Part shown: positions 59,179 to 64,000 of the stretch, in pieces | Numbering within the stretch: the stretch's first letter is position 1 | Layout: each line of letters opens with the position of its first letter | Assembly: GCF_018885265.1 (NCBI RefSeq) | Contig: NZ_CP076538.1 | Location: 1,710,001 to 1,774,000 of the forward strand | Origin: Amycolatopsis aidingensis | GTDB taxonomy: Bacteria > Actinomycetota > Actinomycetes > Mycobacteriales > Pseudonocardiaceae | Direction of reading: 5' to 3' | Length of the DNA: 64,000 nucleotides | Made by a program: the position numbers and the translations under genes | The notes under the pieces: model-generated | Databases searched by the model: none | What the model saw: only the letters and a program-made list of their open reading frames with translations | Told to the model about the DNA's origin: nothing

Positions 59179-59201
59179 CGCACCGGGCCTCCCAGCGCGC
59201 G

Positions 59202-59804
59202 TCATGTCGTGGCGTACGTCGCGAAGAACAGCTCGGCCGCGTCCTGGACGGCTTCGCGGTCGTTGGTCGTGAGCAGGTCGAGGACCAGGCCGCGGGCCGT
59301 GGCCAGGGCGAGCCTGGCGTGTGCGCGGGCCCGCTCCGGCGGCATCCCGGCCCGCTCGGCGAGCGCGGTGAGCGGGCCAAGCCACGTATGCACGAGCCCT
59401 TCCAGCAAGGGCGTGGTGTGTTCCCTGCCCTGTAGCGCCTGGCCGTACAGCTCGAAGAACAACCGGGCATGCGGGTGCGTCGCCGGGTCGGCGAGCTGCT
59501 GCCACATCCGCCGGGCCTGTTCGCCGGGGGTGAGGCCGGAGTCGGCTGCCAGTTCGGTGAGTACGGCGCGCTGCCGCGCCTCCACCGCGCGCACCACCGC
59601 CACGAGCAGGCCCTCCTTGGAGCCGAAATGGTAGATCAGCATCCGATGGCTGGTGCCCAGCTCGGCTGCGAGGCCGCGCAGGCTGATGTCGGCGAGTCCG
59701 TGTTCGGCGAAGTACTGCACGGCGGCGGCGAGCAGCTTCTCGCGTTGCGGGCTCGTCCGCGCGTTGCCATCGTTCCCGGTCACGGTGTCGATGCTGGCAG
59801 ACAT
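59202..59804 (-). CDS. TetR/AcrR-family regulator
   Basis: 200 residues. HTH at about 20-60 (REKLLAAAVQYFAEHGLADISLRGLAAELGTSHRMLIYHFGSKEGLL), then a TetR C-domain with LFFELYGQALQGR. The ATG at 59804 lies 54 bp from the divergent ArsR-rhodanese gene, so it could regulate that operon as well as itself. Confidence 0.92.
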   Translation of the reverse strand: MSASIDTVTGNDGNARTSPQREKLLAAAVQYFAEHGLADISLRGLAAELGTSHRMLIYHFGSKEGLLVAVVRAVEARQRAVLTELAADSGLTPGEQARRMWQQLADPATHPHARLFFELYGQALQGREHTTPLLEGLVHTWLGPLTALAERAGMPPERARAHARLALATARGLVLDLLTTNDREAVQDAAELFFATYATT

Positions 59805-59858
59805 CCGGCGATCGGGGCACCTCGTGCTACGGTATTCCATGGATTTTTGGAGGACTTG

Positions 59859-60518
59859 ATGGATGCCGTGACCAAGCCGATGGTGTTCGACCAGATCGCC
59901 CGGGTCGGCAAGGCCCTGGCCAGCGGGAAACGCCTCGAGCTGCTGGATCTGCTCGCGCAGGCCGAGCGCACGGTGGAAGGGCTGGCCCGCGCCGCGGGCC
60001 TCGGCGTGACCACGACCTCGGCGCATCTGCAAACCCTGAAACAGGGAGGTCTGGTGGCGACGCGCAAGGAGGGCACCCGCGTGTTCTACCAGCTGGCCAG
60101 CTCCGAGGTCGCCGCGCTCTATGCCGCCGTGCGGGATGTGGCGACCACGCACCTTGCGGATGTCACCGCCGCGGTCACCGCCTTCCTCGGCCCGGAAGTG
60201 GAACGGGTGACGCGGGCGGAGCTGCTGGCGCGTGCCGATCGGGGTGAGGTCACCGTGCTGGACGTGCGGCCCAAGGTGGAGTACGCGGCGGGGCACATTC
60301 CCGGGGCGCTCAACATCCCGCTCGACGAGTTGCCCGACCGGCTCGACGAGCTTCCGGAGGGCACCGAGATCGTCGCCTACTGTCGCGGCGCGCAGTGCGT
60401 ACTCGCACCCGACGCGGTGCGGCTGCTTGCCGACCAGGGGCGGCCCGCCAGCCGGCTCGCCGACGGCATGCTCGAATGGCGCCTTGCCGAGCTGCCCGTC
60501 GAGGGCGGTGCCCGATGA
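59859..60518 (+). CDS. ArsR-type regulator fused to a rhodanese domain
   Basis: 219 residues. N-terminal ArsR winged helix (KALASGKRLELLDLLAQAERTVEGLARAAGLGVTTTSAHLQTLKQGGLV, 18-66), C-terminal rhodanese (VTVLDVRPKVEYAAGHIPGALNIPLDEL, active loop YCRGAQC with Cys175). The only cysteines are Cys175 and Cys180, so metal sensing through the HTH is unlikely and a sulfur-loaded cysteine signal is favoured. GGAGGA precedes the ATG. Its stop overlaps the next gene start (ATGA), so it is coupled to the PLP-methyltransferase fusion. Confidence 0.93.
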   Translation: MDAVTKPMVFDQIARVGKALASGKRLELLDLLAQAERTVEGLARAAGLGVTTTSAHLQTLKQGGLVATRKEGTRVFYQLASSEVAALYAAVRDVATTHLADVTAAVTAFLGPEVERVTRAELLARADRGEVTVLDVRPKVEYAAGHIPGALNIPLDELPDRLDELPEGTEIVAYCRGAQCVLAPDAVRLLADQGRPASRLADGMLEWRLAELPVEGGAR

Positions 60519-62302
60519 CCGCGACACATCCCGCCCTGACCGAGGGCCCGATCCTGCTGGACTACAACGCCACCACCCCGGTCGACCCGCGGGTGACCGA
60601 AGCGATGCTGCCCTACCTGACCGGGTGGTTCGGCAACCCCTCCAGCGGCCACCACTACGGCCAGGAACCCCGGCGGGCACTGGCTCGCGCCCGAGGCCAG
60701 ATCACCGCGCTGCTCGCCGCCCCGGATGACGGGCAGGTCGTGTTCACCGGCTCGGGCACGGAGGCCGACAACCTCGCCCTCCGCGGGGTGGTCCTGGCCA
60801 GCGGGGTCGAGCGCCCGCATGTGATCACCCCGCGCACCGAACACCCCGGCATCCTGGAAGCCTGCCGTGCCCTGCAACGCCTGTACGGCGTGGACGTGAC
60901 CTATCTGCCCGTCGACGGCGACGGCCTTGTCGACCCGGACACACTGGCCGCCGCGTTCACCCCGGCCACGGTGCTGGTGTCGGTGATGGCCGCCAACAAC
61001 GAAACCGGGGCCCTGCAACCGCTCGGCGAGCTGGCCCGCATTGCTCACCGGCACGGCGCGCTGGTGCACTGCGACGCCGCCCAGGCCGCGGGCAAGATCC
61101 CGTTGGACGTCACCGCCTCGGGCGTCGACCTGGTGACCGTGGTCGGCCACAAGATGTACGCCCCCAAGGGAGTTGCCGCCCTCTACCTGCGCCCCGGGCT
61201 CGAGCTGGAACCCCTGGTCTACGGCGGCGGTCAGGAGGGCGGCCTGCGTTCCGGGACCGAGAACGTCGCCCTCGCCGTCGCGTTGGGCACCGCCGCGGAA
61301 CTCGCGGCGACCGAACTCGCCGACGGAGGCCACCATCACCTCCGGCGCCTGCGGGACCGGCTGCACACCCGGCTCGAACACGCCCTGCCCGAGCGGGTGC
61401 TGCTCAACGGCCCACCCGGGCAGCGGCTGCCCAACACCCTCAACATCAGCATCACCGGCACCCTGGGCCACGACCTCCTCGCCGCCGTGCCCGAGATCGC
61501 GGCCTCCACCGGCTCGGCCTGCCACTCCGGCGACCATCAACCCTCGCCCGTGCTTGCGGCCATGGGCATCGACACCGACCGCGGTCTCGCCGCGCTCCGG
61601 CTCTCCCTCGGCCGCTGGACCACTGCCGAGGACGTCGACCGGGCGGCCGACCTGCTCACCACCGCGACCAGGCGGGCGCACTGGGAGCACACGTATCAGC
61701 GGCATCCCGGGATGTACGGCGACCAGCCCTCAGCCCCTGCGGTGCATGCCGCGGCGGCCTTCCGGGACGCGGGGGCGCGGCGTGTGCTGGAACTGGGAGC
61801 CGGACACGGCCGGGACGCGATCTTCTTCGCCCGGTCCGGGTTCACCGTGCACGCCACCGACTTCAGCGCCACCGCCCTGAACCAGCTCCGCGGCACAGCT
61901 GACCGGACGGGCGTGGCGGGGGAGGTGACCACCGCCGTGCACGACGTGCGCCGGCCGCTGCCGCTGCCGGATGCGAGCGTCGACGCGGTGTTCGCGCACA
62001 TGCTGCTGTGCATGGCCCTGACGACCGAGGAGATCCACGCCGCGGTGGCCGAGATCGCCAGGGTCCTCGTGCCCGGCGGCGTGCTCGTGTACACGGCCCG
62101 GCACACCGGCGACGCGCACTACGGCAGCGGCATCGCCCACGGCGACAACATCTTCGAGCACGGCGGGTTCGCGGTGCACTTCTTCGACCGGAACCTGGTC
62201 GACACGCTCGCCGACGGCTGGCACCTGGGTGAGGTGCATGCCTTCGAGGAAGGCGAGCTGCCGCGCCGCCTGTGGCGGGTCACGCAGACCCGGCCGCGAT
62301 AG
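60515..62302 (+). CDS. selenocysteine-lyase/cysteine-desulfurase-like PLP enzyme fused to a class I SAM methyltransferase
   Basis: 595 residues. Residues 1-388 are a NifS/Sec-lyase-type class V aminotransferase fold: NPSSGHHYG (41-49), His110, Asp187 and Gln190, PLP lysine Lys213 (GHKMYAPKG), and active-site Cys336 in GSACHSGDHQPSPVL. That loop is closer to selenocysteine lyase (CHSD..QPSPVL) than to IscS (ACTS). Residues 389-595 are a methyltransferase (WEHTYQRHPGMYG then LELGAGHGR, 425-433, TehB-like). Almost no linker lies between. Predicted: release of selenide or sulfide from Sec/Cys and possible methylation of the product. The coupling of the two activities is inference. Confidence 0.88.
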   Translation: MTATHPALTEGPILLDYNATTPVDPRVTEAMLPYLTGWFGNPSSGHHYGQEPRRALARARGQITALLAAPDDGQVVFTGSGTEADNLALRGVVLASGVERPHVITPRTEHPGILEACRALQRLYGVDVTYLPVDGDGLVDPDTLAAAFTPATVLVSVMAANNETGALQPLGELARIAHRHGALVHCDAAQAAGKIPLDVTASGVDLVTVVGHKMYAPKGVAALYLRPGLELEPLVYGGGQEGGLRSGTENVALAVALGTAAELAATELADGGHHHLRRLRDRLHTRLEHALPERVLLNGPPGQRLPNTLNISITGTLGHDLLAAVPEIAASTGSACHSGDHQPSPVLAAMGIDTDRGLAALRLSLGRWTTAEDVDRAADLLTTATRRAHWEHTYQRHPGMYGDQPSAPAVHAAAAFRDAGARRVLELGAGHGRDAIFFARSGFTVHATDFSATALNQLRGTADRTGVAGEVTTAVHDVRRPLPLPDASVDAVFAHMLLCMALTTEEIHAAVAEIARVLVPGGVLVYTARHTGDAHYGSGIAHGDNIFEHGGFAVHFFDRNLVDTLADGWHLGEVHAFEEGELPRRLWRVTQTRPR

Positions 62303-62324
62303 GCCGGTCAGCGTGCCCCGAACA

Positions 62325-63065
62325 TCAGGCTTCGGCGGTGGCCAGCAGGGTCGCGGCGATCTCGTCGGTGTCGCGGGGGCGCAGGTTGACCGTGCGGCCG
62401 TGCTCGCCGTCACCGAGGAAGGTGAGGATACGACCGTGGTCCACGAGGTCGAGCACAGGCAGCGGCAGGCTCCGCACGCACCGCCCGTCCGGCTCGCGCA
62501 CCAGGACGTACAGCTGATGTACCGCGTCCCGTTCGGCGCTCAGCCACTCCCGTAGCTCCCCGGCCGGGTCGGACTTGGCGAGCACGTCCATCGGCGCGGT
62601 CCCCTCGAACTCGGCCCTGCTGACGCTGACCGGGCGGACCGGTGCGGGCGGCACCTCGGGTAGCACGGCAAGGAACTCCTCCGGCCACCGCCGCGCGTCC
62701 ACGGCGTCCAGCCAGGCCAGCCCGCCTTTGACGACGAGCCGCACGGCCCGCTCCTCCCGCATGGACACCAGGACGGCCTGGTCCCTGGCCGGGTCGGCGA
62801 AACCGCTCCAGCAGTAGACCTCGCGGGCGCCGTCGGCCAGGGTGTGCAGCATCCGGCGGAACCGCGGGCTGAGGCGCCCGCCATCGGCGAGGCCGAGTTC
62901 CTCGTACCACCGCGCGGAGAGCCGGGCCAGTTCGGCACGCACGGAGCCGCGAACGTAGCAGCCCTCGCTGCCGAGCACCGGATGCGGCTCGCCGAGCCCT
63001 TCCTCCGCCCAGGTGTGCAACAGCGCCAGCCGGGGTAACGGAACCGGCTGGTAGCCCTCGGTCAT
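62325..63065 (-). CDS. EspG-family ESX-associated protein
   Basis: 246 residues in the EspG fold, which in mycobacteria chaperones PE/PPE substrates of type VII secretion. Recognisable segments include VRGSVRAELARLSARWYEELGLADGGRLSPRFRRMLHTLADG, EVYCWSGFADPARDQAVLVSMREERAVRLVVKGG and an end SLPLPVLDLVDHGRILTFLGDG. No ESX core or PE/PPE substrate gene is in the window; only a degraded reading frame precedes it. Converges on the fusion gene with 22 bases between. Confidence 0.72.
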   Translation of the reverse strand: MTEGYQPVPLPRLALLHTWAEEGLGEPHPVLGSEGCYVRGSVRAELARLSARWYEELGLADGGRLSPRFRRMLHTLADGAREVYCWSGFADPARDQAVLVSMREERAVRLVVKGGLAWLDAVDARRWPEEFLAVLPEVPPAPVRPVSVSRAEFEGTAPMDVLAKSDPAGELREWLSAERDAVHQLYVLVREPDGRCVRSLPLPVLDLVDHGRILTFLGDGEHGRTVNLRPRDTDEIAATLLATAEA

Positions 63066-63069
63066 TGCC

Positions 63070-63540
63070 CGCCGATGGTTTGCCCGCCGATGGTGGGCGG
63101 GGCACCGCGAAGCCGGCCTCCGGGTCACGCAGCTTCTCGCCGGTCCCGAGCAGTGCGAAATGCTCGTCGCTGGCCTGGACGTACTTGCGTTCGTGCTCGG
63201 AGTCCTGCCTCGGTTTGCAACAACCCAGGAACCACCGTGGGCTGGAAGGACAGCAGGGTGGTGGCTCGGGACTCGACTTCGATCCAGCGGTCCAGCCACT
63301 CGTGCGCCACCTCGGGGGACACCAGCTCGGTCAGCAGGCGAGACAAATAGCCGTTGCTGCCGAGGATTTCCTCGCAGCGGGCGAGATCCTCGGTCTTGGG
63401 GGAACGGCGGCCGGTCTCCCACATGGCGATCAGCGACTACGACACGTAGGCCTGCCGGCAAGTGTCTCCTGGCTGAGACCGGCGGCATCACGTGCGAGCG
63501 CCAGCTCTCGTCCCCAGAACCTATGTGACGCAGCCGACAC
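63070..63540 (-). pseudogene. decayed XRE/DUF5753 regulator, joined to a foreign C-terminal fragment
   Basis: From a GTG near 63540 the product begins FWGRELALARDAAGLSQETLAG, an XRE helix-turn-helix. A one-base frame change around 63460 and an in-frame TAG (expected YVSQSLIAMWETG reads YVS-stop-SLI) break it. The DUF5753 part continues (WETGRRSPKTEDLARCEEILG... TVVPGLLQTE) but then changes frame again into KYVQASDEHFALLGTGEKLRDPEAGF, which looks like the end of another gene. Two damages plus a join support a pseudogene. Confidence 0.7.
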
Positions 63541-63560
63541 CAGCGATCGAGGGAGTTGCC

Positions 63561-63752
63561 ATGCCGATGACCGAGCAGCACAGCGCGGCCGAGCGGGTCG
63601 CCACCGTTCTGGCCGGAAGGGGCCTGGTGGTGGGAGATCCGGATGCCTGCGGCCGGATGGCGACTCCCGGCGGCATGTTGCGGGTGAGCGCCTGGGGCGT
63701 CGAACTGTGGCTGCGCCCCACGGACGCGCGGCCGGGATGTCGGCGAGTATGA
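63561..63752 (+). CDS. small hypothetical protein (63 aa)
   Basis: ATG with GAGGGAG upstream. It begins TEQHSAAERVATVLAGRGLVVGDPDACGR and ends in a beta-rich VSAWGVELWLRP. The 3' end overlaps the next start (ATGA). It is the divergent partner of the decayed XRE gene, the usual place for small DUF397-like genes. No function assigned. Confidence 0.6.
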   Translation: MPMTEQHSAAERVATVLAGRGLVVGDPDACGRMATPGGMLRVSAWGVELWLRPTDARPGCRRV

Positions 63753-63973
63753 CAGTGCACCCCGACGAGATCGCGATGACCGCCATCGCCGGACTGGCCG
63801 TCACCAATCCCGGCCGGCCGGAGCGCGGCACGGTTTATGTGGACGACGAGCGGGAGTTGCTGTGGCTGGTCGATCCGGCCTACGGCCAGTTCGTCGCGGT
63901 CCCCGAGGTCGCCGAGACGGTGGCCGACGTGCTGCTGGCCACCGTCTCGGCCGCCCTGCCCCCGTTGCGGTAG
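63749..63973 (+). CDS. small hypothetical protein (74 aa)
   Basis: Starts at ATG 63749, overlapping the upstream stop; ATG 63737 is possible but less well placed. Contains IAMTAIAGLAVTNPGRPERGTVYVDDERELLWLVDPAYGQFVAVPEVAETVADVL, a compact mixed fold. Coupled to the previous gene. No family recognised. Confidence 0.55.
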   Translation: MTVHPDEIAMTAIAGLAVTNPGRPERGTVYVDDERELLWLVDPAYGQFVAVPEVAETVADVLLATVSAALPPLR

Positions 63974-63978
63974 CCGGG

Positions 63979-64000
63979 CTACTCCTGGGCTTCCAGGTCG
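63979..64000 (-). CDS. possible 3' end of a leftward gene at the window edge
   Basis: On the minus strand the last bases read GAC CTG GAA GCC CAG GAG TAG, giving DLEAQE and stop. Too short to identify. Confidence 0.25.

Noticed and set aside
57940..59820. 626-codon minus-strand frame spanning the PucR-type and TetR genes
   Set aside because: No conserved domain; the TetR product is in a different frame and the PucR-type gene has a clear promoter and ribosome-binding site.
1..64000. tRNA or rRNA genes, complete insertion sequences, integrase or attachment sites
   Set aside because: None could be recognised by eye; absence of small or degenerate examples is not proven without a dedicated scan.

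Overview
The window is high-GC DNA from an actinomycete, most likely a member of the Pseudonocardiaceae (Amycolatopsis-like). The evidence is strong third-position GC bias, GTG starts and leaderless starts, an AfsR/SARP regulator, DUF742, DUF3040 and EspG-type genes, mycothiol-enzyme-fold proteins, several TetR, IclR, LuxR and PucR regulators, and two intergenic repeat families. The family assignment is inferred from gene content only. No tRNA, rRNA, CRISPR array or intact transposase was seen.

Region 1 (1-14.6 kb) is a catabolic island for an aromatic or N-heteroaromatic acid. It holds two meta-cleavage-type alpha/beta hydrolases, a split MaoC hydratase, a Rieske oxygenase, an M20-like protein that has lost its metal ligands, a class III extradiol dioxygenase and an IclR regulator. 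A second module has an MDR oxidoreductase, a double CaiB-type CoA-transferase, a LysR regulator, a flavin reductase, an acyl-CoA-dehydrogenase-fold monooxygenase or dehydrogenase, an IacB-like small protein and an SDR. Ring hydroxylation, ring cleavage, C-C hydrolysis and CoA-thioester processing are all represented.

Region 2 (14.6-31.5 kb) begins with a phosphoribosyltransferase and a solitary DUF742 protein. A clear cobalamin riboswitch follows, heading a four-gene peptide/nickel-type ABC importer; the likely cargo is cobalt or a corrinoid. Then come housekeeping and envelope genes: an MmpS-like lipoprotein, dodecin, DUF309, CapA, a PhoD phosphatase, a methyltransferase, DUF3040, a SodC-like lipoprotein and a tandem universal stress protein.

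Region 3 (31.7-49.1 kb) holds an AfsR-type regulator, a TetR regulator, an AhpD-like protein, a frameshifted surface protein with an LAXTG-type sorting signal, an AurF-like diiron oxygenase, a GreA-like factor, Tex, a damaged gene next to a RusA-like gene, a SnoaL/ECF-sigma pair, a PMT-type glycosyltransferase, and an ArsR-SRPBCC-mycothiol-fold operon with a perfect operator palindrome.

Region 4 (49.1-64 kb) holds a low-GC gene remnant, a lactonase, dihydroxy-acid dehydratase coupled to a FAH/MhpD-type hydratase, a Tat-exported animal-type heme peroxidase, and LuxR, PucR and TetR regulators. An operon follows in which an ArsR-rhodanese sensor is coupled to a fusion of a selenocysteine-lyase-like PLP enzyme and a SAM methyltransferase. 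The right edge carries EspG, a decayed XRE/DUF5753 regulator and two small genes.

The best candidates for something undescribed are three. The first is the ArsR-rhodanese plus Sec-lyase-methyltransferase fusion, a candidate selenium or persulfide handling system. The second is a family of four intergenic elements, each exactly 81 bp, with a shared two-arm foldback and compensatory base changes. The third is a palindromic array of 21-bp units at 7.13-7.27 kb.
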